A DNA stretch of 64,000 bases from Hawksworthiomyces lignivorus (lineage: Eukaryota; Ascomycota; Sordariomycetes; Ophiostomatales; Ophiostomataceae). A model generated the notes under the pieces. That model was given only the letters and a program-made list of their open reading frames with translations. It did not search any database and had not been told where the DNA came from. The stretch spans positions 806,001-870,000 of the forward strand of contig NTMA01000001.1 of the NCBI GenBank assembly GCA_002917075.1, written 5' to 3'. The stretch's first letter is position 1. Every line of letters starts with the position of its first letter. This document shows, piece after piece, positions 45,527 through 58,896 of this stretch. The translations under genes were made by a program, and so were the position numbers.

Positions 45527-46262
45527 ATTGTCCAAATGCTTAAATTTAGCGTTATCGCAAGGGGAGATAGGCTAAGTTCCTTACTGCACCGTAGCTTTCG
45601 ACTCATATGATCCTCTATTTGTTATATACCTAGCATTTTTCTACTCTCGGAAAATGTTGGCCTGCCTTGCCTTACATGCGGAGAACTGTGCCGTTCGACT
45701 TCTCCACATAGTCCCCGGCTGAATTGTATCCTCCGCGCTAGCGGCGATGACCGAAACCCTGACTTCCTCACTGTAACTTGCTACTTGTCACCCTATGCTA
45801 AATTTGCATTTGGTGGTACTCAAAGGGAATGTAGCCCAGAACAGAACACCTGCGTTAATCTCTCAGGCTCTCCCATACGTGGTCAACCCGGCCTGGTAAA
45901 AGTCAGTAGCTTAGCGATCCCATTAAAAATTGCGTATCAGATTAGGAAGACGAGGGAGATGTCTCTTTATCTATTTCAACTGGTAATGGGGTGCGCTTTC
46001 CACTGCTTCGTTGGCTGTAATCCCGGCCAAGTCTTTTCCAAGCACATGTCACCTCGCCATAGTTCTAAATTAGGGTACTACGGCGTGAACATAATTGAGT
46101 AAGTATATTTTATATGTACCAGTACCTCCGCTTTTGCAAGCCAACACCGCTCAACTCAACGTGATATAGTTCTTTCCCTGAAGTCGCGGTATTCTAGCTT
46201 TGGAAAACATTGAATTTAGACGATTATTTGATAACCTTGCGCAATTGTTCAACCTTCACACC
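45527..46262. other. Divergent promoter region between SDR2 and esterase
   Basis: No gene supported. Shared promoter suggests co-expression of the pair. Confidence 0.45.
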
Positions 46263-47683
46263 ATGATGACTTCTGCGCCTCCGTTTCGATACGCAAATTT
46301 GTCTGATCCACACCCTGCATGGCTGGAAGTTGCAGAAAAGCATGCCATGGTGGATAAATTAGCGAAAAGGATGTTCAGTTTACCTATTGAGGAATTGCGA
46401 AAGATTCCATACAGGCCAGCTGTACTGCCCGATAATGTTCCAATACCAGGAAAGGATCTTAATATTCGGACGAGCGAGGTGATTGTTCGCGACGGCCACC
46501 AAATTGGTATTCGCATCTACGAACCTTTGCAGCCTAGAAAGGGCAATACTTTGTTCTTCAATGTCCATGGAGGGGGTAGGCAGTGAATCATACTAGCTCT
46601 CACGCACCAGGCGTTTTCAGCGAACAGATACTAAACGGATGCCGCTCAACAGGATGGACTATAGGTACTCCCGAAACTGATGAAGCTCAGAATCGGTTTA
46701 TTGCCACAAATAATGGCGCCGTTGTTGTCAGTGTGGACTATCGAAAGTATGGTTGCCATCCTCCGAAGTTACTCTAGACATGACATGAGCAAGAATTTTC
46801 TAACAATGCAAGAGCCCCTGAATTCCCATACCCGTACCCTTTGAATGACTCGTACGATGTTCTTTTATGGGTAAGAAAGTATAAAGAGAAAACCATTATA
46901 TGCTGCTTGACCATAGCGCTGAGAAATCCAAGTGCAGAGAGCACGCAGAAGAACTGGCAATTGATCCTAAGAAAGTAATCATTGGCGGTGGAAGCGCAGG
47001 AGCCAACTTGGTACGTGGAATGTACTGCGTTCCTTCAAGTTCGTTTCAAGGAGGATGAAGAGACTACTAATCCTATGGTTAAATTTCTTCTAGACTGCGG
47101 CCCTGACACTCATGGCTCGCGATGAAGGCATCGACGGTATTATCGGACAAATATTGAACATTCCAGTGACGTGTCACCCTAAACACTTTCCCACTTCTCA
47201 ATATGAGTATCATTCCTATGAGCAAAATTCTACTGCGCCGATCATCGACGCCGAAGTGATGCACATATTCTGGAAGCACTATCTTCCGTCAGACGATGCT
47301 ACTCCTCTCGCCAGCCCGCTTCTTGCAAAGTCTCTCGCAAACTTGCCACCAGCACGTAAGCCTAAATTGCTCCTCTCGTGGTTGATTGTTCCTATAATCT
47401 GTCAAGACCGATGGCTAATAAAGCGTAGTCGTCCAAGTGGCAGGCATGGATCCTTTGCGCGACGAAGGACTTGCTTACGCAGAAGCATTGAGAAGCAGCG
47501 GGTAAGTAATCCATTTTTCGTGGACATCTAACGTCACACTCACATTTTCTTCTCAGAGTAGACACGACGTTGAAGATATACCCCGGCCTGCCGCATGCAT
47601 TCTGCGTGTATCCTAATCTGGAACCGTCGATTGAGTATATCCAAACAATGGTAGACTGGGTGGACACCATGACAAAATCTTAA
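46263..47683 (+). CDS. HSL-family alpha/beta hydrolase (esterase)
   Basis: Seven exons: 46263-46575, 46653-46746, 46813-46870, 46933-47010, 47094-47355, 47429-47501 and 47557-47683, giving 334 residues. Oxyanion motif HGGG (101-104) is restored by splicing to GW. The nucleophile Ser176 is in GGGSAGAN, the acid Asp is in AGMDPLRDEG and the base His is in GLPHAF near the C-terminus. This is the hormone-sensitive-lipase (GDXG) family, hydrolysing esters or lactones of modest size. Soluble and without a signal peptide. The start is the first ATG; a TTG codon 21 codons earlier was ignored. Pairing with SDR2 suggests ester cleavage followed by alcohol oxidation (inference). Confidence 0.88.
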
Positions 47684-48876
47684 GATGGGCAACCTTTTGA
47701 TCTACTTGTGTGTATATGTTGCCTTTGCTATCAGGCTTTTCTATTTCGAGCCGCTTTACGTCGAAGCCGCTCGTAGTCTGTCGACAGCTAATTGAAGGGA
47801 AACTGGACTTTTATTAAAGCTACATAGTGCAGTCAATAGCTACATTCAGCTCTGGCCATAAAGGATCGTCAACTGCAACGTCACGCCACTGAAGATGTTA
47901 TAACAGCCCAATACACCTCCTGAAATTTCCCTAAGCAAGAATTCTCCTTTGGACGAAGACATGTGTTGTTGCTCTTTTCTGCTTCTGGAATTTTTCATCG
48001 TGTGCTCATCCGACAAAGTTAACGGAGCTTGCTTCGTTTACACTCTTAAAATAAATGAATCTATATATAACATGGATCTAAGATCTTAAATGTTTGATTT
48101 ATCAACAGGCAGGCAGCTGTCGTCTTCTTTTCTAGATTTATCAGCGCGCCTTCTTCTGAGCTGCTCCGTAGGCTGGACATCGACTATCTTCGTATTGATT
48201 TTTGAGGCATAAAGGATGCCCTATCCACATGGCCTTATACGGCACAGCAAAAGAGTTGCTTTTATTGCAACTCCGTAGTCGATTCGACAGTTCGCATTAT
48301 AACCTAATGTGACTGGAGTATTTCTGCAGTAACGTGTGTTAAGACCTTGCTGGACATCAAGTTGCTGGGATTCGGCTCGCCTGAGCCATCTTATTCGATA
48401 CTCGTCTAAGACAAATCGGTATCCTCGAACGCATATTGTCCACGTTTCTTAGATCCTTGTCAGTTTTGTCAATCTTAGGGTGCGTGCGAATACTCTATGT
48501 ATCTCCACCCCACTCCACATCCGACTCTATCGCTATTGGCGGTATTCACCGAAAACTCCTCGGCAGAAGTTTCTTCTGTGCACTTTTAGCGTCTTTTTTC
48601 GGCAAAGCCCGGCCCAGACGTATTAGCGCATCCCCTCCCTCTTCCCCCTGGGCAAAATCCGAAAGGATCAAGCGTGGAGTCACCACCCTCCACGATTCTC
48701 CACGGTTCTCCACGTTTTTTTCGATTCTTTTTTCAAGATCTTATCATATTTTACTGCTGTTGAAACTGCCAGTAGAAGCCGCGGTAATATCTACATCAGC
48801 AACGCCGCAAAGGCAGAGCCTCCGTCTCTGCTACTGAACGCCGGGACAACTTCAGAGATACAGCAGGGCCGTCAAT
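47684..48876. other. Intergenic upstream of regulator 4
   Basis: No gene supported. Two looser CGG-N6-CCG matches (near 48545 and 48600) are present; with only these I do not assign them to the cluster regulator. Confidence 0.45.
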
Positions 48877-51664
48877 ATGACCAAGGTAGACGGTGATGCC
48901 GGACAAGACGCTGTCAACGACACCACAGCAGACCCTGCGGAGACAGGCAGTGCTAGCCGCGCAACGAAGAAACGTGCACGGCGGGCCTGTCTCTCCTGCA
49001 GAGCTCGCAAAGTTCGGTGCGATGCCACATTGCATGGCATCCCATGCATGAACTGCCGCCTCGATTTCCTGGAATGCATCGTCAAACCCCGTGCACGCAA
49101 GATGTAGGCTCGTGACCTAGTAGTATCTCTCTGTGTGTATGTGTGTATATATGTTAACATATCCATCCCCAGGCAATACTTCTCGCGTCAGCCAGTGCAG
49201 CAGAGGTTACTAGAAGCACAACTTGTCCAGGCATCACCTTCACAGCTGCTTCCCGATCCACTCGCCTCTACCAATAGCAATTTCAATGCCAACAACGTCG
49301 TTGATGATTGCATCAACAGCATTGAAAATGAAACCGACAATAATGTTCATGATAGCATCAACAAGAACGACGACGACATAATTAACGATGGCGTCTTGGA
49401 GGTACCACCTTTGGATGACTTTTATTTTCCCATACCCGGAGTAGATGACCTCGTAGCTAGTGGCCTCATGCCAGACGAGCAAATTCCCGACTTTATTCAG
49501 CAACCCACCACCATATCTTCCACCACATCCATCCCCCCACCAGTTGAGCATACGGCAGCGGACACCTACGAGAGTTTCCTTGGTTTCCAACCGCTAGACG
49601 GAGTGTCCCCCGAGTCCTGTTCTACTCCCTGTCATGAAAGACTGCACAGTGGTCCAACGCAGCTGCGTTCCAGTTCATCCAGTGCGTTTGTTTTGTTTTC
49701 TTGCTATTCTTTCGTGGAGTCAGACGTGATGTGGCGTCTCCCACCGGAAGATGCGTCGTTTCTGGAGCACCGAGGTGCGCTGCATCTTCCATCTCGGTCG
49801 GTTCTCAACGAGTTCATGGTTCAGTATTTTCGGCATATCCACCCGATCATCCCTATGCTCAGGGAAGCAAAATTCTGGCAATCCTATCAGCATCTAGGTC
49901 CAATACGGCCGGATCTAAAGCGCATTCCCCTGTTTCTGGTCCAGGCTATGCTATTTATTGCTTGTCCTGTATGTTTTTGCGCCGCTTCCCGTTCTCCTCT
50001 AGAATATGGCTCACATATTGTTTTTGGCCTGTAGTACGTCTCTATATCAACCCTCCAGAGTCTCGGCTTCTCGTCTGTGAGGAAGGCACGTGCCGAATTT
50101 TATTCAAGGGCAAAGGTCTGTTCTCATTCCCTGTACATTTCTGAAATCAACTGCTGATTTTTTTGCTCAGGCTCTCTTCGACATCGATCCTCGCCTTGAC
50201 AATGTTGCTGGCGCCCAAGGCGCGTTGATGCTAACCTACTATGCTCCCGAGATCAAGGATAAAGTGAACACATACTGGCTTGTTACGGCCGTACACTTCG
50301 CCCGCAATGCCAATGCCGACCAGTACAGCTCTGTTAGTGACTCCAGCCTAAATGAGAATGCAAGCACCCGCGTTGAGCTTAAGCGGCTCTGGTGGTGCTG
50401 CATCTTGCGTGATCGCATCATGTCCTTAGGTCTCCGTCGCCCGTTGACTATCAGGACAGACGACTTTGACTTTATTTTACACGAAGGCTTAACAGAAAGC
50501 GACTTCCAGGACGAAATCCACAGCTCGCGAGTCTACAAAGCAGCAACGAAGCAAGTCTTAGCTCAGCTGATCGTCTCACTCTGCGAACTGGCTGTATCGC
50601 TTGGAAACGCCTTGACACTCCTTTATCCTAATATGAAGAGGACAACCGACCCGTGCCAAATCAACCGCAAGCTTGATGCATGCCTCGACGATCTCAACTG
50701 GTGGTATGAGAAGACAGTCGCCAAATTTTCCATTCCCACTCATATCTTCGGCGCCGACGAGTCTCTTATCCTTTTCACGGATATGGTATATATTTACTAC
50801 CAGTAAGCTACATCAGTCTGGTGGTTTTTTATAGTATTGCTTACATCTAATTAACCTCGCATTAGCACGGCTAAAGTATCGCTGTGCAACTATAAGCTGC
50901 AGCGATCTGTCACCGGTGTTGACAGTCGAGACGATAAACAGGAGAACCAGCTTGAAGTACAGGCTGAGATGAGTAACTCGTTTAAAAGCATCACGGAGTG
51001 TCTGGGAGAACTTGACCAGCTGGGGCAAATCAAATATCTCCCAAATACATTGTAAGCGCACCTGCTTTGAACAGAAATGATCCGAACAGTAATAGCTAAC
51101 TCAACATGTGCTGCTCTTAGTGTCGCTTTTTCCGCCCTGCCGTTCGTCTGGAACATTTTAGACGCCAAGTTGGCGAACCGAACACGCTTCGCACTAGACG
51201 ACACTCATCGGAAACTTAAGATATACACCAACATTATGAATCTTTTCCGCAATCTCTATGACAATACCGACAGCACTCTCCAGTCCATCAACACGGTTAT
51301 TAATTTCATTAAAAGAAATGATCTTCTGCAGCTACCACATAGTAGCGAGTCCGCTCCGAAAGATAAGACTACTTCCATAACCTTGACCGCAAAACCTTCG
51401 ACATCCCAAGACCGCAACAGCATTCATGGCAGCGGGTGGGTCAACCTTTTGGCTAGGAAACCTCAGTCCTTCTACCGTATTACCGAGGCCGTTGAGCTTT
51501 TCCTATCACAAGGCAGGCCACCCCCCGATAGGGACTTTCACAGATCTCTTCGCGTGCAGCACCAAGACGCCACTGATGTGATCAGTGTAGATAGATTCAG
51601 CGATCCGACAGACGCTGCTCTGTACAATTGCTTGCACCACGTATTAGAGACAGATTCGTCTTAG
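48877..51664 (+). CDS. Zn2Cys6 transcription factor 4
   Basis: Exons 48877-49103, 49173-49968, 50035-50115, 50171-50802, 50866-51051 and 51121-51664 give 821 residues. The zinc cluster is at Cys38, 41, 48, 57, 60 and 67, preceded by KKRARRA. An Asn/Asp-rich low-complexity stretch follows. The fungal-specific TF domain shows RHIHPIIPMLREAKFW, SLGFSSVRKARAEFYSRAKALFDIDP (pieced together over two introns) and LKRLWWCCILRDRIMSLGLRRP. This resembles cutinase-type and xylanolytic-type regulators in layout only. A further 45-nt intron near 49681-49725 is possible but not needed to keep the frame. Convergent with the secreted sulfatase. Confidence 0.87.
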
Positions 51665-52213
51665 TACTTTATGTATATCGGCCCAATATGAGACACGAAT
51701 TGGCTCGTTCAGACCTTTCTCTCTTAAAAGTGCACTTGTGATGTCCATGCTCTCGCCTATTTAGGGGGGCATCCTCTAGCAAAAGCCTCGGCACAGACAC
51801 AAAAAACTTGTTTAGTTATCCCATCAGAGTTCTTAATGTTGACTTCAGTTCCGTTAGAGCCATTAGTTCAAATGGCAGAAATCAGCCTTTTGTTGCAGTC
51901 AAGAGACACCCTCTCTAATAGCACTATATACAGTGTGCAATGTACAGTGTTTTGTATTTAGTAGTACAGTATCTCTTAGGTCAACATAATGACGCAGCAC
52001 TACGGCACCATGACTAACTGTACGGAGCACCGTTATAAATGTGAAAATGAAAGGTGCCTGTTAAAGGTTCTGAAAATATTCGCAGCATTCTTTTACTGAA
52101 AGGTTGCTCTTGGTATATGTTTAGCAAAAAAGACATCTTACCGTTAAAGTTCAATCAATTTGACCGAGCAATGCGCAATATCCTTGAGCCAATAACCCCC
52201 TTGAAACCACTTT
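51665..52213. other. Intergenic between convergent regulator 4 and sulfatase
   Basis: 3' flanks. Nothing recognised. Confidence 0.45.
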
Positions 52214-54193
52214 CTACGTCCAAATGCTCCAATTCGGATCTATGAGCGGAAGCTGCTCCCGAATGTGGTCCAGTGTGCTATGGCCACCGAAGACGTGGGC
52301 ATTCATGGGACCCTCGGCATCAGGGAAATAACCGAGCTCGCAAGATGTAAAGCCAACCTTAGGCTGGCGCTTGTAGAACACGTCGTAGCGAGTCGACAGC
52401 GCGTCGGCGAGGCTGCGCACGTCGCCGCGCGGGTGGACGGTGGCCCAGGGATCGACGCAAACCTGGCCTTTGCAGGATTTCATGACAAGCATAAGGGCGT
52501 CAAGGCGGTCCACGACGGTCTCTATGTCGCGGCCTAGGAAGAGGCCCCGCGGCTGATTCCTTCCAGCACCGACCTCTTGGTCGCCTAGGAGATTGTGCAT
52601 CTGGTAGGGATCAGTCTTCATATCGTACAGCTGCCGCTCGTTGGTGCACCAGACAGCGTAATACAGGCTGTAAGCCTCGCTCTCGATGCGAAGGCCCTTG
52701 TACGTATTGTTTGCGTGAGCGTTGGCAGGCCCATCGATGAAACCGTACTTGCCGCTGTAACCGTACTTGCCCTCGGGAATGGCATAGCCCCAAAACTCAG
52801 TGCCCACATGTTCGGGCCCGATGTTGCGGTGGTCGTGCACCGGCATGGGCTGACCGTCAAAATCTGAACGCAGCGGGTTGCCAGCCAACTGCATAAAGGT
52901 CGGGGCCAGGTCTGTATGCGACGTCACAACGGTCTTCACCATTCCTGGAGGGACGCCGGGCCCGCGCACGATCATGGGAACGTTGATGTCAGTCTCGAAG
53001 CTGCACTCCTTTCCCGGGTGCAGGCGATGTTGCGAGATGTGATAGCCGTTGTCAGTAGTGTAGAAGAAGTACGTATTGTCTAGGAGACCGGTGTTGTCGA
53101 GACGGTGAACTATTTTAGGTCAGTAAATCAAACCTGAAGTGAGATGGGCTAGCGAAAGGCTGTCTCACCAATTTTTTCCACCATTTCGTCCACGGATTGC
53201 AGAGACCGTAGTCTCTGGCGCTGGTACTCGTCGTTGTATGCGAGCACTGTGTCATTGAGGCGGGGTTGTTGGAGAATCCAACTCGCACCGCTCGGAACTT
53301 CTGGGTTGAAATTGGGTGTGCGCGGAATCTCATATTCCTTGAAGAGATGCTGATGACGGTCAGCGGCCAGCGGGGGGCCAGCTTTCATTGTTGGGTAAAT
53401 AACGACGCTGGCGTGCGGAGCGATGGGGGCTGCTACGAGGAAAAAGGGTTTATTCTGCTGCTTTACCCCAACGATGCCTTCCTCGAGGAACTCGTAGGCA
53501 CGCGCCGCAGTAAAATCAGGTGAGTATTGGCCCAAGTAGTTAACGGGTTCAGCACCGTTGTGAGTAGTGCTAAAGTTTTCATACTGGTAGGTGGTCGGAT
53601 CCAGGACGAAATCCGAACCGGTGTAGCCAGTGACGTACGGAGCGTTGTAATTGTCAAGGGTATGATGGTTGAAGAGTTTGCCCGAGTAGTAGGTGTTGTA
53701 GCCAGATTCCTGCATCCAGATACCAAGATGTTTCTCGTTGTAACCCTCGGAGACAAACTTTGGATATCCGCCTGAAGAGTTGAATTCGCATATTAGCTGG
53801 CGGGTGCTTCGTCAATAATAGAAAAGACTTTAAGAGAAAGAGCCTACCGAATGGAGGAATCACGTCAGTGACGTTTGTATTGTGCGAAAGCTGGCCTGTC
53901 CAGATATTTACTCGGCTTGGACAGCAGATCGCAACTTCATGTTGAAGTTAGCAGTTTTGTTGCCAACTCGACTCTTGACACCGCAGCCTCTTACCTGTAC
54001 AATAGTGCTTTGTAAATGTAGTGCCTTCGTTCATCAAATACTTCTGGACCAAAGGCATGTAGTCCAAAGAGTGCATATGAGTGTCCTGGTCGTCAGTCAA
54101 GATGAAAACAAAATTAGGTCGTTTCGTCTTTGCCCAAGCAGATGGCAGCAAGCCTGCGAGGGCGGCACATAAAAGCACAGGCAAGAGCATCAT
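52214..54193 (-). CDS. Secreted sulfatase (arylsulfatase family)
   Basis: Exons 54193-53995, 53934-53848, 53771-53169 and 53109-52214 (minus) give 594 residues. A signal peptide is at 1-21 (hydrophobic LLPVLLCAALAGLLP, ending AWA). Metal-binding DD lies in LTDDQD (34-35). The formylglycine motif C-x-P-S-R is present as CCPSR, with Cys70 as the residue to be modified. It is rebuilt across intron 1, which supports that splice. YYSGKLFN, TTDNGYH and PGKECSFETDINVPMI are further family blocks. Secreted fungal sulfatases cleave sulfate esters of phenols or polysaccharides, often under sulfur limitation. The length agrees with fungal arylsulfatases. No link to the oxidative or RiPP clusters is evident. 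Confidence 0.93.
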
Positions 54194-55421
54194 GACAAGA
54201 GATGGATGAAGATATGATGACAGAATTCAACGAAGGATAACTTAAAAACCTTAGGAGTAAGTTTTGAGAGGTTTTTTTTTTTACTTTAAGCTCAATGGCA
54301 GATTTTATCTGGACAATGACAAGCTGTTTTGGGCACATATTTATTATACTAGAGAAAGACCCTAATCAACCACATCGCGAATCGATCATCGGAGGATTTG
54401 CACTCCGGCATCCGACTCTACATTAGAAATATTACAGCTGATGAAGAATAAAAAACGCAACTAGAAAAGGCAAGAGCAGGACAAACGGTGGAGAATAGAG
54501 TGCATGACTCGTTTGTCTTCGTGTAAGAATTTAATTTTAGGGATCACCTGTCGAGTCATGCTAGTTCTGTGCTAATGACTTTGGACTAAGCTAGCTACAA
54601 GAATAAATGACATACGCATTATCACCTAAGGATGTGGTTTTCCAATAGCGGAGAAAAGCGGGGAAAACAAAAAGTTTAAAACAAATAGGCTTATTGACAG
54701 CATTAGGGAATCATTGCATGATACGATGAGATTTCGAGGCCACATGCAGGCTACCGTGAGAGTTTTGCTTAGTCGTGGCAGATTGAGAGGAAGTCTTTGT
54801 TAATGCCATCACCCTCGACTCTCAAGTCAACGAAGAAAACCAATAGTTTCTGTGATGTATCTAGACCGCGTTCGGCAGCTAATTTATTTTTCTTGCCAAA
54901 CAATATGATGAATATAAGAATAAAGTCTTAATTAACCGGGAGCTGAAAGAGAGTGTTCAGAGCCCTGTGGTGAAGCTGAAGCTGAAACTGAAGCAGGTCA
55001 AAACTGAAAATCCGGGTTGAAGGTCGTCATAATGAAGGACACGTTTGTCCACATCGATTCCATTAATCCATTAGCATAGTCTTTGTAGCTCTAGTAAATA
55101 CAGTACGCCACTTCTCCACTATCACTGTCCATATAGGTTATATGTCGGAGACCAAGTATCTTTATGAAGTGATTTCAAATACTGCAGATTGGGAACATTG
55201 CGAACATACTTACCACTTAATATATATCATTTAATAACGCATCTCTATTAGTAAAAACTAAATGTGTCGTATATTCCACGTAGAGCGAGTACGGAGAAAT
55301 TTGATATTATCCTACGACTATTGGATTAAGGCCAGTTACAATGCAATATATGCCGCATTAAAGTCCTAGTAGCTCTTCATCGCGATTTGCTCTGAGACGA
55401 AATGCGATCCCATGCGATTAT
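54194..55421. other. Intergenic between sulfatase and TRI12-like transporter
   Basis: 1.2 kb without a supported gene. AT-rich, unremarkable. Confidence 0.45.
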
Positions 55422-57557
55422 CTACTCTTTAGCATCCTCCAAGTCTTTGACACTTGCTGCCTTCTCGTCGTCTCCACCTTGCAGTTTCCGCGAGATATGG
55501 CCCGTCAACAGGTGATCCTGGCTCGTGATGAAAAAAGACGCAAGCACACTTGGGATACCAAATGCCAAACTGATTAGGAACATTGTTCGGAAGCTCATGG
55601 CGTGTGCTACTGCCGCTGCGTGTCGGAGAGCCGCTTCTATAGTTGGCGTCATCCCCGGCACCTTAGCATACGCTGCTTCTGTTCCCGCCTGGGCTGCTGC
55701 CACGGCTGATGGGATGGCAGAAGCGGCCAGACCCGCCGTTTCTGCTGCGCTGCGTACCTGTTGAGGTACGTTGACCAAGTTGCGATTTGCCAGGACCGTC
55801 GAATAGATACCCGTGGCGATGGTACCTAGCACATTGCGACAGGAGACCTGGAACCCCGAGGCAAGGCCAATATCATCTGGCGAGCAGGTTAGAGGCACCA
55901 TGACGATGGCCAGAAGCTCGACAAAGCCCAGACTAAAGGCCGACAGGGCCATGAGGGCGATGGCTAGCCCGCCACGGTCCACGGTAACAGCGGACATTGC
56001 AGCCATAAATGCACACATTCCGCAGGCGCCGGCGCGCATTTGCCAGTGCAGTTTCCAGGGACGGCCAAAAGGTCGCACGACAATGCCTGAGACAATCTGG
56101 CCAACGGCAACGGAGCCACCTAGTGCGATCTGCAAGTGAGGAGCTTGAGCGAATGATTCATAAAGATATCGGTGAGTAAATTAGGACAGTGCTAAACCTA
56201 CAGAGTACCAGCCAATTTTCATTGTGTCTGTGGTAAAGAGCGTCTGTACTAGCTGCGGCCACAGAACATTCATAGAGTTGTAGATCATGGTAGCCACGGA
56301 TGTTGTGAATAGAAGAGCAATATAGTTGCGGTTCTTGAGGATCTTGATAGGGACCAGAGCATGTACACTCCGGAACGGCTGCCAAGTCTCTACAAAATTA
56401 GCCATGTCTCAACAAAACAGCATATTGTCCAAAGGGATGAGTGGCGCACCATAAATTGCAAAAAGGATAACCGTCACAATACCGGCCACGATACAACCGA
56501 TGACACGTGCTGAACCCCACGGGTACACACTACCACCCCATGTAATGCCAAGGAGTAGCATGAGCAGGCCCCCGACGTAGAGGATGACACCCAGATAATC
56601 CAACCGTTTTAACTCGCGTCTCATCGACTGGCCCTGGTGTAGTAAACCGTAGCTGGGCGGATGGTAAAAGAAAAAGAAGAGGATGACAGAGATGCCACAG
56701 GTGATGAGATTCATGTAGTAGCACCAACGCCATGATTGTGAGGTGTGGATCACCAAGCTTCGCGCCATCACGGGACCGAAACAGCCGAAAGGAAAAGACA
56801 TGATAAACTGGATAGCAAGGACAAAACCGCGGTGCTTGTACGGTACGAGTTCCTGTATAACTACAGAAAAACTGAGCTGGACGGCTCCGGCAACACCTGG
56901 AAGGTCAGCAGGCAATCTGAATTTAATTGGCAGGTAGAAATTTTGAGAAACCTAATCACTTAAAACTCACCGATAAATGCTGTCGAGCCCATCAGCACGT
57001 TAATGTTTGGCGATGTGGCCGCCATGATAGCACCAATGACGCCCATCGTTTGGCCACCTATAACAAACCATCGACGGCCAAATATGTCGCCGAGACGACC
57101 GACCAGCAGAATCACTACACCCTGCCCAAGTGTCTTGACGATTGGAACAAGTGTGATCTGGGTGCTGGGTCCAATATCGGCATTAATGATGCTCAAGACA
57201 TTAACCTGTACCATGGAACTAATCAGCAATGCAAATTACATCGAAATAACGACATTTAAATACGCATCTTAAAAGAAGAGTCTGGAGAGAAACAACAGTA
57301 CTCACTGGCAATACGTAACCGACGTATAGGCTAATATTCATAAGGGTCACTGCAATCATTGTGCCTAGAAACTTCGGGCTATAGAAGTAGCCTGGCGGCA
57401 GGTTGTTGGTGCCAATGGCTTGGCTGGCAACATTGAATTCATTCTCCTTGTCGCCGTTGTCTTTGGTCTCAAGGATATCTGTCGACTCTACCGCGGGAGC
57501 CGTCATTTCTACGGCATATTCGACTTGGTTTCCTGTGGTTTTTTCGTCCGCAGCCAT
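55422..57557 (-). CDS. MFS transporter, TRI12-like
   Basis: Five exons (minus): 57557-57306, 57205-56971, 56896-56450, 56389-56202 and 56129-55422, giving 609 residues. After a charged N-terminus come about 14 hydrophobic helices. LVGRLGDIFGRRWF matches motif A of the drug:H+ antiporters; VNVLSIINADIGPSTQIT, then YKHRGFVLAIQFIMSFPFG and SWRWCYYMNLITCG, match the TRI12/siderophore-efflux group. The group includes the trichothecene pump, but cargo here is unknown. The C-terminus ends with a charged cytosolic tail. The middle domain has an Ala-rich insert (AAETAGLAASAIPSAVAAAQAG) typical of this group. Confidence 0.9.
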
Positions 57558-58896
57558 CCTGTGGTTGAGGACGTCGATATGAAAATAATAGTAATAATAG
57601 ATTGTGAATGCTGGGCTTCTCCCTCTTAGCTTGGTGTATTTAGCAAGAAGATGGAGAAAGAAAAACGAAAAGCATAAATAAAGAAGGTGGTAATCGAGGC
57701 CCAGATTTATACTGTGCAGCATTTAGATACCTTGCTGTCGTTTACCTCCGTATTTGTAGTTTCTTGGCTTCTTCTGTCTCTTCCTAAATGGGTCGTATAA
57801 TAGTTGTTGTATGCACATCTTTCTATGACCTCGACCGCCAGAAAGCCAGCTTACCCATCATGTGAGAAGAGTCATTAGTGGAATGTCAAACTCTCTTTTT
57901 AACTTGGTCAGCTTGTGATTTTGGCCTTCCCCTCGTTTCCTGTGCCGGGGATTGTCACAAGGACTTTATTGTCCTGTTTTGTTCCAGGAAATTCTGGGCT
58001 AACGATCGCATTCCCCGGGTTTTCTTGACTGAGTCTGGGGAGATTGGTGCAGTTGCTGGTGCTTGTGTCGAGTCATGCTAGGGCAATTGGCCTCCCTTGA
58101 TGATTTGGTTCTCCCGTGGGAAATCTCGTTCAAATTGGCAGTCACTAGCAAATCTTGCAGCCTATGTGTGTGCCGAATAGACTAGCAAACATTTAAGAAC
58201 ACATGTGATCGTAGATTTCTGACTTGTCCTTCCAAATCGACATGTTGCGTCTGGAGAATCAAGGTCACCAAGACACGATAGATACAAAATTTGAAAAAGA
58301 GAAAGTGGGTGGTGACTGGGACGGAAAAAGAAAGCCTGCCATTTACTGGGACTAGGATGCAGTGTCATACTAGCGCATCCTATTCACAAGGTGCAACTGT
58401 AGATTAACAAACTCGGTGCTTGAGTGTTGTCGAGTCGTGCTAGCGCTCCAGTCTTCCCCTCACCCAATCAAAAGAAACAAACCAATGGCTTCCGTTGATT
58501 CATCGAAGAGCAACTTTGTAGACGACGAAGAGATACTCGTACTTCTAAATCTTATTATGTATAAAATATACGGAAAGATGCTACTGTGTAGAGCTGGTAT
58601 GGAAAAAAAATGGGCAGCTGATTCTCCGTCTCCATTTGTCTCCGATGGCCCATCTGTGCTCGCAACTTATTTGAATTGGATAAGTTTAGCAAGCCTTTTC
58701 CTTTTTCTCATTTCTTACATTTAATTTTTCTAGTAGTTCTAGATGAACATACCACACAATAGATTTCTTTAACTATATCATTTGTCCTAAGCTGATAAGA
58801 GTCTTTTTATTGACGTCTTATCCATACAATTCGACTTCATCTCAAAACATTATCTGTTGCTTCTGTCTGTTTCTCATAGAGTATTACACCGACAAA
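57558..58896. other. Divergent promoter region between two MFS genes
   Basis: No gene supported. A short open frame at 58416-58724 lacks family features and has AT-rich composition. Confidence 0.45.

Noticed and set aside
48545..48612. Two CGG-N6-CCG matches upstream of regulator 4
   Set aside because: Outer bases do not match the exact palindrome at both ends, and the six-base core is common enough to occur by chance.
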